The notes beneath the pieces were generated by a model. That model was not told the DNA's origin and ran no database searches. It saw only the letters and a list, made by a program, of their open reading frames with translations. A DNA stretch of 64,000 nt from positions 46,837 to 110,836 of the forward strand of contig NZ_BBQI01000096.1 in the NCBI RefSeq assembly GCF_001652915.1, in the 5' to 3' direction. This DNA comes from Cupriavidus sp. D384 (lineage in GTDB: Bacteria > Pseudomonadota > Gammaproteobacteria > Burkholderiales > Burkholderiaceae). Each line of letters starts with the position of its first letter. Position 1 is the first letter of the stretch. A program made the position numbers and the translations under genes. This document shows, in pieces, positions 7,789 through 16,009 of this stretch.

Positions 7789-8649
7789 CTACAACCAGTA
7801 CACGACCACGTACAGGCCCAGCCAGACCACGTCCACGAAGTGCCAGTACCAGGCGGCGCCTTCGAACGCGAAGTGATGGTCCGGGGTGAAGTGGCCCTTG
7901 AGCACGCGGCCCAGCACCACCGCCAGCATGATCGCGCCCATCGTCACGTGGAAGCCGTGGAAGCCCGTCAGCAGGAAGAACGTCGAACCATAGACACCCG
8001 ACGTGAGCTTCAGGTTCAGCTCATGGTACGCGTGCATGTATTCGTAGACCTGCAGGCACATGAAGATCGCGCCCAGCAGGATGGTCAGCACCAGGCCCTG
8101 GATCAGCTGGTTGCGCTTGCCGGCCAGCAGCGCGTGGTGCGCCCAGGTCAGCGTCACGCCCGAAGTCAGCAGCAGCGCCGTGTTGATCGTGGGGATCGGC
8201 CACGGACCCATGGTCTGGAAGCTCTCCACGGTGCCCGCCGGGCCCGTGTTCGGCCACACGGCCGAGAAGTCCGGCCAGATGATCTTGTTGTTCAGGTCGC
8301 CCAGCCACGGCATGGCGATGGTGCGTGCGTAGAACAGCGCGCCAAAGAATGCCGCGAAGAACATCACCTCCGAGAAGATGAACCAGCCCATCGACCAGCG
8401 GAACGACGTGTCGATGTTCTTGCCGTACAACCCGCCCTCGGATTCGCCGATGGCATCGCCGAACCAGCTCTTGAGCACGAACAGGAACCACACCAGGCCG
8501 AAGCCGCACAGGTACGGCGCCCACGGCTGCCCGTTGACCCAACCGGCGGCTCCCGCGCCGGTCATCAGCAGGCCGAACGCCGCCGTGATCGGATGGCGCG
8601 ACGGGCCCGGCACGAAGTAGTACGGGGCGTTTGCGCGATTCGCACTCAT
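7789..8649 (-). CDS. ctaE: Cytochrome c oxidase subunit III
   Basis: A 286-residue integral membrane protein with seven helices and the family core: WWFGDAIGESEGG-like loop, FIFSEVMFFAAFFGALFY, and the C-terminal HFVDVVWLGLYVVVYW. Subunit III stabilises the oxidase and supports proton uptake. It is the last gene of the ctaC operon and is followed by a repeat hairpin and a terminator. The DUF2970 gene lies 96 bp upstream on the same strand. Confidence 0.96.
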   Translation of the reverse strand: MSANRANAPYYFVPGPSRHPITAAFGLLMTGAGAAGWVNGQPWAPYLCGFGLVWFLFVLKSWFGDAIGESEGGLYGKNIDTSFRWSMGWFIFSEVMFFAAFFGALFYARTIAMPWLGDLNNKIIWPDFSAVWPNTGPAGTVESFQTMGPWPIPTINTALLLTSGVTLTWAHHALLAGKRNQLIQGLVLTILLGAIFMCLQVYEYMHAYHELNLKLTSGVYGSTFFLLTGFHGFHVTMGAIMLAVVLGRVLKGHFTPDHHFAFEGAAWYWHFVDVVWLGLYVVVYWL

Positions 8650-8745
8650 TCTTCTATCTCCAGCTCAAAGTCTCGATTCATGTTATCCGCCCGTCCGGCC
8701 CCGACATCTGGCCGGCGGCGTGCTCGCTTTGTATCTGCTGCCCTG

Positions 8746-8961
8746 CTATGCCTGGCTGACCACGACGCGCACGATGACGATCAACACCGCCACGAACACT
8801 GCCGCCGCAATCAGCCCGGCGATGATCACATGCACCGGGTTCAGGCGCGCCATGTCGGATTCGTGCTCCGACCCCTTGCGCAGCCCGATGAACGACCACA
8901 ACACCGCGCGCACCGTCTGCACGAATGACGCCTTGCGATGCACCGGATCGTCCGTCGCCAT
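8746..8961 (-). CDS. DUF2970 small membrane protein
   Basis: 71 residues. The soluble N-terminal part KASFVQTVRAVLWSFIGLRK is the DUF2970 signature, and one C-terminal membrane helix follows (VHVIIAGLIAAAVFVAVLIV). The start at 8961 has GAGGAGG nine bases upstream. The family is found with cta genes in betaproteobacteria; its role is not established. It lies 11 bp after ctaG, clearly in the same operon. Confidence 0.85.
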   Translation of the reverse strand: MATDDPVHRKASFVQTVRAVLWSFIGLRKGSEHESDMARLNPVHVIIAGLIAAAVFVAVLIVIVRVVVSQA

Positions 8962-8972
8962 GCCCAGCCTCC

Positions 8973-9572
8973 TCAGCTGCCCTTCTGCGTTGCCGTCACC
9001 CCGGCTTCCGGAGCCTGTGCCACCGGCGCGCCGATCTCGAAGAACGTGTACGACAGCGTGATGTTCTTCACATCCTTCGGCAGCTTCGGATCGATCACGA
9101 AGACCACCGGCATCTCGCGCGCCTCGTTCGCCTTGAGCGTCTGCTGCTTGAAGCAGAAGCACTCCACCTTCTTGAAATACTCCGTGGCCTGCTTGGGCGC
9201 GTAGCTCGGGATCGCCTGCGCCGAGATATCGCGCGACTGGCCGTTGGCCACTTCGTAGACGATCGTCGTCAGCTCGCCCGGGTGCACTTCCATCGAATGC
9301 TTGACCGGCCGGAATGCAAACGGGCCGCGCGTATTCGAATCGAACTCCACGGTAATCGTGCGGGACGTGTCGACCTGCGTGTTCTTGACCGCCGCGCCGG
9401 CGCCATACAGGTCGCGCGTGGTCACCACGTTCAGGCCGGTGATGTCACAGATCGCCTTGTACAGCGGCACCAGCGCGTAGCCAAAACCGAACATCAGCGT
9501 CACCACCACCAGCAGCCGCATCATCATGCCGCGGTTGAAACGCTTTTCCAGGGCCTTGTCCTGCGCATCCAC
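8973..9572 (-). CDS. ctaG: Cytochrome c oxidase assembly protein CtaG (Cox11)
   Basis: A 199-residue copper chaperone for the CuB site of subunit I. It has one N-terminal helix (about 18-37) and a periplasmic immunoglobulin-like domain. The copper motif CFC (Cys138, Cys140) lies in KKVECFCFKQQTL. The conserved P-V-F-x-ID segment follows (PVVFVIDPKLP). It sits between the small assembly protein and the DUF2970 gene, the normal order in betaproteobacteria. Confidence 0.95.
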   Translation of the reverse strand: MDAQDKALEKRFNRGMMMRLLVVVTLMFGFGYALVPLYKAICDITGLNVVTTRDLYGAGAAVKNTQVDTSRTITVEFDSNTRGPFAFRPVKHSMEVHPGELTTIVYEVANGQSRDISAQAIPSYAPKQATEYFKKVECFCFKQQTLKANEAREMPVVFVIDPKLPKDVKNITLSYTFFEIGAPVAQAPEAGVTATQKGS

Positions 9573-9644
9573 GCCTTGTCTCCTGCTGGTTCCGCCGATT
9601 TCCGCGACTTCCGCGAATTCCGCTAGCTCGTTTTCCTGCTTTGG

Positions 9645-9791
9645 TCAGCCGCCAAGAAACACCATCTTGGCAACAAACCCCAGGAAAAAGACCGCCACGA
9701 TCGACAACAGGATCCATCCCAGGCGCCGGTTGGCGGCCTTCTGAGTGGCCTGGCGTTCCAGTTGCGACGGGCTTTTTGCTGAGGGCTGCAT
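9645..9791 (-). CDS. Cytochrome oxidase small assembly protein
   Basis: A 48-residue gene between ctaD and ctaG. A basic N-terminus with KSPSQLERQATQKAANRRLG is followed by one membrane helix, WILLSIVAVFFLGFVAKMVF, ending in GG. Short single-helix proteins of this kind are a recognised part of betaproteobacterial cta operons. Support comes from the continuous frame, the length and the position. No strong ribosome-binding site is visible. Confidence 0.75.
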   Translation of the reverse strand: MQPSAKSPSQLERQATQKAANRRLGWILLSIVAVFFLGFVAKMVFLGG

Positions 9792-9860
9792 GTTTGGGAT
9801 CTCGCTGGCCGGACGCCCTCGGGCATCCGGCCAATTCGTAAAATTACGACAACACTGCGC

Positions 9861-11492
9861 TTACTTCACAACCGGCGGTTCCTCGAAGGTGTGGAACGGA
9901 GCCGGCGACGGCACGGTCCACTCCAGGCCTTCGGCGCCATCCCACGGCTTGTCGCCGGCGGCCTGGCCGCCACGGTACGACGGCAGCACCACGGCGAAGA
10001 AGAAGTACACCTGCATCAGGCCGAAGCCCAGCGCACCCAGCGACGCCACGGCGTTGAAGTCCGTGAACTGGGTCGGGTAGTCGGCATAACGGCGCGGCAT
10101 GCCGGCCAGGCCCAGGAAGTGCATCGGGAAGAAGGTCACGTTGAAGAAGATCAGCGAGCCCCAGAAATGGATCTTGCCGCGCATCTCGTCGTACATGAAC
10201 CCGCTCCACTTCGGACCCCAGTAGTAGAAGCCCGCGAACAGTGCGAACAGCGAGCCCGCCACCAGCACGTAGTGGAAGTGCGCCACGATGAAGTACGTGT
10301 CCTGCAGCTGGATGTCGATCGGGGCCACAGCCGGCATCAGGCCCGTGAAGCCGCCGATCGTGAACACGAAGATAAAGCCGATCGCGAACAGCATCGGGGT
10401 CTCGAACGTCATCGAGCCGCGCCACATCGTGGCAATCCAGTTGAAGATCTTCACGGCCGTGGGCACCGCGATCAGCATCGTCGCGTACATGAAGAACAGC
10501 TGGCCCGTCACCGGCATGCCGGTCGTGAACATGTGGTGCGCCCACACGATGAACGACAGGATGGCGATCGAGGCCGTGGCGTACACCATCGAGCTGTAGC
10601 CGAACAGGCGCTTGCGCGCGAAGGCCGGCACCACGTGCGAGACGATGCCGAACGCGGGCAGGATCATGATGTACACCTCGGGGTGCCCGAAGAACCAGAA
10701 GATGTGCTGGTACATCACCGGGTCACCGCCGCCGGCGGCCGAGAAGAAGCTCGTGCCGAAGTGGCGGTCGGTCAGCACCATCGTGATGGCGCCAGCCAGC
10801 ACCGGCATCACGGCGATCAGCAGGTAGGCGGTGATCAGCCACGTCCAGCAGAACATCGGCATCTTCATCAGCGTCATGCCGGGGGCGCGCATGTTGAGGA
10901 TGGTCACGATGATGTTGATCGAGCCCATGATCGACGACGCGCCCATGATGTGCATGGCGAAGATCGCCATGTCCATGCCCGGGCCCATCTGCACCGACAG
11001 CGGCGCGTAGAGCGTCCAGCCGGCGGCGGTGGCGCCGCCCGGTGCAAAGAACGAGCCCACCAGCAGCAGCGCGGCCGGCGGCATCAGCCAGAAGCTGAAG
11101 TTGTTCATGCGCGCGAACGCCATGTCCGACGCGCCGATCTGCAGCGGGATCATCCAGTTCGCGAAGCCCACGAACGCGGGCATGATCGCGCCGAACACCA
11201 TGATCAGGCCGTGCATCGTGGTGAACTGGTTGAACAGTTCGGGGCGGAAGAACTGCAGGCCCGGCTCGAACAGCTCCAGGCGGATCAGCAGTGCCAGCAC
11301 GCCGCCCGACAGCAGCATCGTGAACGAGAACAGCAGGTACAGCGTGCCGATGTCCTTGTGGTTGGTCGCGAACAGCCAGCGGCGCCAGCCATGCGGATGA
11401 TCGTGCGCGTGATCGTCATGGCCGTGACCATGGTCGTGATCGTGCGCGTGGTCGTGCGGATGGCCCAGTGTCTCCGGGGTAGCGGTACTCAT
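9861..11492 (-). CDS. ctaD: Cytochrome c oxidase subunit I
   Basis: A 543-residue catalytic subunit with twelve helices that holds haem a, haem a3 and CuB. Visible marks are TMHGLIMVFGAIMP, the CuB/Tyr-His region FWFFGHPEVYIMILPAFG, the adjacent-histidine stretch AHHMFTTGMPV, and the haem-ligand helix VAHFHYVLVAG. The N-terminus is unusual: residues 10-33 hold 12 histidines alternating with Asp, Ala and Gly before the normal start of the fold (ATNHKDIGTLYLLF). It follows ctaC by 42 bp. Confidence 0.97.
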   Translation of the reverse strand: MSTATPETLGHPHDHAHDHDHGHGHDDHAHDHPHGWRRWLFATNHKDIGTLYLLFSFTMLLSGGVLALLIRLELFEPGLQFFRPELFNQFTTMHGLIMVFGAIMPAFVGFANWMIPLQIGASDMAFARMNNFSFWLMPPAALLLVGSFFAPGGATAAGWTLYAPLSVQMGPGMDMAIFAMHIMGASSIMGSINIIVTILNMRAPGMTLMKMPMFCWTWLITAYLLIAVMPVLAGAITMVLTDRHFGTSFFSAAGGGDPVMYQHIFWFFGHPEVYIMILPAFGIVSHVVPAFARKRLFGYSSMVYATASIAILSFIVWAHHMFTTGMPVTGQLFFMYATMLIAVPTAVKIFNWIATMWRGSMTFETPMLFAIGFIFVFTIGGFTGLMPAVAPIDIQLQDTYFIVAHFHYVLVAGSLFALFAGFYYWGPKWSGFMYDEMRGKIHFWGSLIFFNVTFFPMHFLGLAGMPRRYADYPTQFTDFNAVASLGALGFGLMQVYFFFAVVLPSYRGGQAAGDKPWDGAEGLEWTVPSPAPFHTFEEPPVVK

Positions 11493-11534
11493 CGCAATGA
11501 CTCCATCAATTCCTGAATGCGGGGCTGCCGCGGG

Positions 11535-12800
11535 TCAGCCTGCGACGCGGTTGCCCGCGAGGCTGGCCTGCTTGTCGTTGGTCGGCGTGGCGGCCTTCTT
11601 GGGGGCCGCGTCGCCGGCTGCGGCTTGTGCACCGCCGCCTTCCGGGAACTTGCCAGCACGGGCTTGCGCGAAGTCCGCCGGCTGGATCACTTCACCGGTC
11701 TTGTTGCTCCAGCTGTTGCGCGTGTACGTCATGACCGCGGCCAGCTCGGTGTCCGAGAGCTGCTTCCACGACGGCATGCCGCCCTTGCCTTCCAGCAGGA
11801 TGTGCATCTGGCCGGCCTTCGGGCCGTTCACGATCTTCGAGCCGTCCAGCGCCGGGAACGCGCCCGCGCCCTTGCCGGTTGGCTGGTGGCAGACCGCGCA
11901 GTTCGACGCGTAGACCTTCTCGCCACGGACCTTGATCTCGTCCAGCGTCCAGGTCTTGTTGGGATCGTCGGCCGCCGCCGCCATCAGCTTCTTCTTGTCG
12001 TCGACCCACTTGGCGTATTCGCCATCGGACACCACGCGCACCACGATCGGCATGAACGCGTGTTCCTTGCCGCACAGTTCCGCGCACTGGCCACGGTAGA
12101 TGCCGGTCTTCTCGGCGCGGAACCACGTGTCGCGCACGAAGCCCGGGATCGCATCCTGCTTGACGCCGAACGCCGGGATCATCCAGGCGTGGATCACGTC
12201 ATTGGCGGTCGTGACGATACGGATCTTCTTGTTGACGGGCACCACCAGCTCGTTGTCCACCTCCATCAGGTAGGTGTTCGACTTTTCCTGCTGGTTGTTG
12301 ATCTGCTCGCGCGGCGTGGTCAGCGTGGACACGAACGAGATGCCCTCGCCCTGGCCCTTGAGGTAGTCGTACCCCCACTTCCACTGGTAGCCGGTGGCCT
12401 TGATCGTGATGTCGGAGTTCGTGGTGTCCTTCATCGCCACCACGGTCTTGGTCGCCGGCAGCGCCATGGCGATCACGATCAGGAACGGCACGATGGTCCA
12501 GACCACTTCCACGGTGATGCTCTCGTGGAACGAGGCCGACTTCGCGCCCTTGCTCTTCCGGTGCTTGAAGATGGAATAGAACATCACGCCGAACACGGCG
12601 ATGAAGATCACCGTGCAGATGATCAGCATCATCCAGTTCAGCCAGTGAATCTGTTCGGCGATTTTTGTAACGGGTTCGGCCAGGTTCAGCTGTCGGACGG
12701 CGGGGCCACCCGGCATGTCACTGACCGCGGAGGCCGCCTGGCTGACAAGCAGGGACGTGCCTGCAAGACATGCTGCGGATGCCTTCTTCCACATTTTCAT
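11535..12800 (-). CDS. ctaC: Cytochrome c oxidase subunit II with C-terminal cytochrome c domain
   Basis: 421 residues. A signal peptide (about 1-25) and two helices precede the cupredoxin domain. Its CuA ligands are visible as His204, Cys239, Glu241, Cys243, His247 and Met250 (CAELCGKEHAFM). A cytochrome c domain follows, with haem motif CAVCH at 301-305 and a likely axial Met in GKGGMPSW. This is the caa3-type fusion, so the enzyme carries its own electron-entry haem. The C-terminus is low-complexity Ala/Lys. The start overlaps the DUF2244 stop (ATGA). Confidence 0.97.
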   Translation of the reverse strand: MKMWKKASAACLAGTSLLVSQAASAVSDMPGGPAVRQLNLAEPVTKIAEQIHWLNWMMLIICTVIFIAVFGVMFYSIFKHRKSKGAKSASFHESITVEVVWTIVPFLIVIAMALPATKTVVAMKDTTNSDITIKATGYQWKWGYDYLKGQGEGISFVSTLTTPREQINNQQEKSNTYLMEVDNELVVPVNKKIRIVTTANDVIHAWMIPAFGVKQDAIPGFVRDTWFRAEKTGIYRGQCAELCGKEHAFMPIVVRVVSDGEYAKWVDDKKKLMAAAADDPNKTWTLDEIKVRGEKVYASNCAVCHQPTGKGAGAFPALDGSKIVNGPKAGQMHILLEGKGGMPSWKQLSDTELAAVMTYTRNSWSNKTGEVIQPADFAQARAGKFPEGGGAQAAAGDAAPKKAATPTNDKQASLAGNRVAG

Positions 12801-13378
12801 TGTTTATCTACCCAATTTACAGATTCAAATCTGTCCCCGCCCTGCCCCGCACCCCGTCCGGTCTGGACGTCATGCAGGGCCGCCGCGAGTTCCTGCGCGA
12901 ACTTGCGCCGCCGGTGCGGGTCCAGATACGACCCCACCCGCACGGTGCGCTTGCCCGACCGCAGAATCACGAGCGCCCGGAACGATTCACCCAGTTCAAT
13001 CCGCACCCACTGTGGATTGAATACTTCCCGCGTGACCCGACTGGCGCTGGCTGTCTCCACGACCAGCATGCCGTCGGTCACACTCACGCGTTCATGATCC
13101 GTCGCATGGCGCGCATACGCCAGCAGGGCAATCCCCAGCCCGGTCAGTTCCAGGCCAGCAAACGGCAGCACGAGCCAGGCCCCATGCCACACGGTCAGAA
13201 ACGCCGCGATGGCAATGGAAAAACATGCGATGGAGAAGTAGAACCAGCCGACCTGGCGCGGAGAGAGAGAACAATTCCGCTTCATCAGCCAGTCGTTGAC
13301 CGGCAAGGGGGTGCGTCCGTCGAGATTTCCGCCGGAGTCACCTACTGCCGTCTGGAATGCGATACCCAAGTCTTGCAT
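12797..13378 (-). CDS. DUF2244 membrane protein at head of cta operon
   Basis: About 193 residues. Two membrane helices (QVGWFYFSIACFSIAIAAFL, then GAWLVLPFAGLELTGLGIALL) precede a soluble C-terminal domain. This is the DUF2244 family, often the first gene of oxidase operons in alpha- and betaproteobacteria. Its role is unknown. It overlaps the ctaC start by 4 bp, so the two are coupled. The start is uncertain: 13378 gives a 31-residue N-terminal extension, while 13285 begins directly before the family core; neither has a strong ribosome-binding site. Confidence 0.8.
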   Translation of the reverse strand: MQDLGIAFQTAVGDSGGNLDGRTPLPVNDWLMKRNCSLSPRQVGWFYFSIACFSIAIAAFLTVWHGAWLVLPFAGLELTGLGIALLAYARHATDHERVSVTDGMLVVETASASRVTREVFNPQWVRIELGESFRALVILRSGKRTVRVGSYLDPHRRRKFAQELAAALHDVQTGRGAGQGGDRFESVNWVDKQ

Positions 13379-13495
13379 CGCCAACCACTCTGCATCGGAT
13401 GCACGCCCGGGACGAAATCCGTCCCCAGGAGCGCACGTGCGGAGTGCCTTCCAGGAACGTTCTTGTGCCAGGGGACCACTGCGACAAACCGGCCC

Positions 13496-13524
13496 ATTAT
13501 ATGGCGCTTCGCATACCTGAACAA
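13496..13524 (-). promoter_or_regulatory. Candidate sigma-70 promoter of the cta operon
   Basis: On the minus strand a perfect TATAAT (13501-13496) lies 17 bp after TTGTTC (13524-13519). It is about 120 bp upstream of the DUF2244 start. The -35 box is weak, which would allow activator control. Confidence 0.55.
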
Positions 13525-13554
13525 CATAGGATTTGACCGAAGTGCTTGCCATCG

Positions 13555-13568
13555 GCACAAATTTGTGC
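13555..13568. promoter_or_regulatory. Perfect 14-bp palindrome upstream of the cta promoter
   Basis: GCACAAATTTGTGC is a perfect palindrome centred about 37 bp upstream of the -35 hexamer, where an activator dimer would bind. The protein is not known. Confidence 0.5.
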
Positions 13569-13642
13569 ATGAGCTTTTTAGCCCCGATAGGCAACACAAA
13601 CGATCAGCCCCGATTGTCGGGCAACCGTACTGCTGGCGCGCT

Positions 13643-14581
13643 TCAGCGGCGCGTTTGCGCGCGGCCGATCTTGTCGATGGGGATGATCGCGCGGCCCTGA
13701 TCGTCAGTTGCCTGTTTGCCACGCGCCGGGATTTTCCATGCATGGCCGTAGACAATCTCGAACGTCAACGGGATTACGCCATCCTGGTTGCGCATGCGAT
13801 GCAGGGCGGCAATCACGGCGCGATGCCATTTGCGGCCACGCAGCCCCACCGGGCCCGGACGGCGCATGCCGCCGAAGGCGCGCACCTCGTCCAGCAGCTT
13901 CTCGGGCGATTCGTAGGTGACGGTCAACGTCTCCATGTCCATCACGGGCGTGGACCAGCCGCTATGCACGAGCATGTCGCCAATGTCGTGCATGTCGACA
14001 AAGCGCAGCGTGTGCGCGTCCAGGTCCACCTCGGCGAACGCGGCGCGCAGTTCCTTCAGCGTATCGGGGCCGAACAACGAGAACATGACAAGCCCGTCGT
14101 CGGCCGTGACCCGATGCCATTCCGGAAATACGTGGTGCGGCTCGGGATGCCAGTGCAGCGCCAGGTTCGACCACAGCAGGTCAAAGCTGGCGGCGCCAAA
14201 GGGCAGTGTGGCAAGATCGCCCTGCACCAGGTCGAACATCGGGCGCTTGCCCAGCAGGCGGCCGACCCAGCCGGGCCGGCGCTGCGGATCGCGCTCGCCG
14301 GCCTGCTGCAGCATCGCGCCGGAGATATCGATCCCGGCAATCTGCGCATCGGGAAACCGGGCGCGCAAACCCGCCAGCCCCTGACCATGGCCGCAGCCGA
14401 TATCGAGCGCGCGGCCAGGCGACAGCTTGACCACTTCCATCCGCTCCTGCATGCGCTGGCCTATCTCGCCAAGCAGGAAATCGAGCTGGCCGAAGCGCGG
14501 GCTACGGCGGTCGAAGGCAAGCCGGGTCAGCCGCGCGGGCGGCAACCAGGCATCTGGGGAGTCGGAGGCATGCAGGGACAC
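13643..14581 (-). CDS. Class I SAM-dependent methyltransferase, BioC-like
   Basis: About 312 residues. The SAM-binding motif ALDIGCGHGQGLAG and the acidic strand end IAGIDISGAML define a Rossmann methyltransferase. DLLWSNLALHWHPEPH and the tail segment on the female-helix side resemble BioC/malonyl-ACP methyltransferase relatives. Substrate is not determinable, and no bio genes are nearby. The start is uncertain: the frame is open far upstream but has no good ATG, so a GTG at 14581 just before HASDSPDAWLPPARLTRLAF is used. It is divergent from comF. Confidence 0.75.
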   Translation of the reverse strand: MSLHASDSPDAWLPPARLTRLAFDRRSPRFGQLDFLLGEIGQRMQERMEVVKLSPGRALDIGCGHGQGLAGLRARFPDAQIAGIDISGAMLQQAGERDPQRRPGWVGRLLGKRPMFDLVQGDLATLPFGAASFDLLWSNLALHWHPEPHHVFPEWHRVTADDGLVMFSLFGPDTLKELRAAFAEVDLDAHTLRFVDMHDIGDMLVHSGWSTPVMDMETLTVTYESPEKLLDEVRAFGGMRRPGPVGLRGRKWHRAVIAALHRMRNQDGVIPLTFEIVYGHAWKIPARGKQATDDQGRAIIPIDKIGRAQTRR

Positions 14582-14683
14582 GGACAGACGGGGCAGCAAG
14601 GGTCGGATCGGCAGATGCGGCAAAGTGTCGCACCATCGGAGACCGCACGGGGCGGGCCGCCGGAAGTATACGCGCCGGGGGCC

Positions 14684-15427
14684 ATGCGTGCCGGAAGGGG
14701 CTTTGCCCGGCAGGCCGCGCGTCTGTGGCACGCGGCGCTGCCATCGGGCTGCCTGGTCTGCGCGGCGGTACAGCGCGATGTGGTGTGCGCAGACTGCGCC
14801 GGCACGCTGATGCGGCCTGTAGCGCGCTGCCCACGGTGCGCCACGCCGGGCAGCCGCGGGTACTGCGGGCGGTGTGCCAATGTCGATCCCGTTGAGGATC
14901 CGGCCGGCGATCCGCTAGATGCCACGCTGACGCTCGGCGACTATGCCGCCCCCTTCGACAAGCTGGTGCTGCGGCTCAAGTTCGGCGCCCGGCTGCCCGC
15001 TGCCGGATGGATTGCCGCGCGCCTGGCACTTGTGTCGCGCGCCTGCCACACACAGGGCAATCTTCCTGACCTGCTGGTGCCGATTCCACTTTCACCGGCC
15101 CGCCTGGCAGAACGTGGTTTCAACCAGGCGTGGGAAATCGCGCGGCCGCTGGCGCGTCACCTGGGCGTGCGTGCATCGGCCACGTTGTTGTCGCGCCACC
15201 GCGACACCGCCAGCCAGCGCACCCTGGACCTGCCCGCGCGGCTAGCCAATCAGCGCCAGGCGTTTGTCATCCGCGACGCAGCGGCGCCACGCGAGCTACA
15301 GGGGCTGCACGTCGGCCTGATCGACGATGTAATGACCACCGGCGCCACGCTGCGCGAGGCGGCCCGCGTGCTGAAAGCGCACGGGGCCGCTCGCGTCACC
15401 GCGCTGGTGGCCCTGCGCACTCCGTGA
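14684..15427 (+). CDS. comF: ComF family phosphoribosyltransferase-like protein
   Basis: 247 residues. A four-cysteine zinc-binding region (CLVC, CADC, CPRC, CGRC) is followed by a phosphoribosyltransferase domain with the PRPP-type loop VGLIDDVMTTGATLREAARVL. ComF proteins take part in DNA uptake and recombination in competent bacteria. The comM gene at 33982 is the other competence-associated gene in the window, far away. The ATG at 14684 places the zinc region near residue 25, normal for the family. Confidence 0.88.
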   Translation: MRAGRGFARQAARLWHAALPSGCLVCAAVQRDVVCADCAGTLMRPVARCPRCATPGSRGYCGRCANVDPVEDPAGDPLDATLTLGDYAAPFDKLVLRLKFGARLPAAGWIAARLALVSRACHTQGNLPDLLVPIPLSPARLAERGFNQAWEIARPLARHLGVRASATLLSRHRDTASQRTLDLPARLANQRQAFVIRDAAAPRELQGLHVGLIDDVMTTGATLREAARVLKAHGAARVTALVALRTP

Positions 15428-15478
15428 CACGATGGAGCGCTCGCGGTAAGCTGCGCTCCGTTTTTTGGCTGCCATCCC

Positions 15479-15949
15479 ATGTTCAACGTCGTCCTTGTCG
15501 AACCCGAAATTCCGCCGAACACCGGCAATGTGATCCGCCTGTGCGCCAATACGGGCGCGCAGCTGCATCTGGTCAAACCGCTGGGATTTCCGCTGGAAGA
15601 CGCGCGCATGCGCCGCGCGGGGCTGGACTACCACGAGTACGCGACGATGCGCGTACACGAAAGCTGGGACGCGCTGATGGCGGCTGAACAGCCCGACCCG
15701 GCACGCATGTTCGCGCTGACCACGCACGGCTCCACACCGTTCGGCCAGGTCAGTTTCCAGCCGGGCGACTGGTTCGTGTTCGGATCGGAAACGCGCGGCC
15801 TGGCGCCCGAGCGGCGCGAATGGTTTCCGGCCGCGCAGCGCATCCGCCTGCCCATGCGCCCCAACAACCGCAGCCTCAACCTGTCGAATACGGTGGCCGT
15901 GGTGGTGTTCGAGGCCTGGCGCCAGAACGGTTTCGCAGGCGGCGCCTGA
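15479..15949 (+). CDS. trmL: tRNA (cytidine(34)-2'-O)-methyltransferase TrmL
   Basis: A 156-residue minimal SPOUT methyltransferase that modifies the wobble base of tRNA-Leu. Family marks are VLVEPEIPPNTGNVIRLCANTG at the N-terminus, VFGSETRGLA in the middle, and the knot-forming C-terminus RIPM-like LPMRPNNRSLNLSNTVAVVVFE. It lies 51 bp after comF on the same strand and may be cotranscribed. It is convergent with the binding-protein gene that follows. Confidence 0.94.
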   Translation: MFNVVLVEPEIPPNTGNVIRLCANTGAQLHLVKPLGFPLEDARMRRAGLDYHEYATMRVHESWDALMAAEQPDPARMFALTTHGSTPFGQVSFQPGDWFVFGSETRGLAPERREWFPAAQRIRLPMRPNNRSLNLSNTVAVVVFEAWRQNGFAGGA

Positions 15950-16009
15950 GCCGTTGTCACCATCCGGGCGCTTCCCCCGTCCGGGCCTGTCCCGCCGCCC
16001 TGCCCGCCC

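Noticed and set aside
9891..11516. 541-codon open frame on the plus strand across ctaD
   Set aside because: It is the antisense shadow of a clear oxidase subunit I gene; its product is Arg/His/Gln-rich without any domain. High GC content keeps such frames open.
12770..14683. Long plus-strand frame leading into comF
   Set aside because: The upstream part covers the DUF2244 and methyltransferase genes on the other strand; only the segment from the ATG at 14684 has ComF features.
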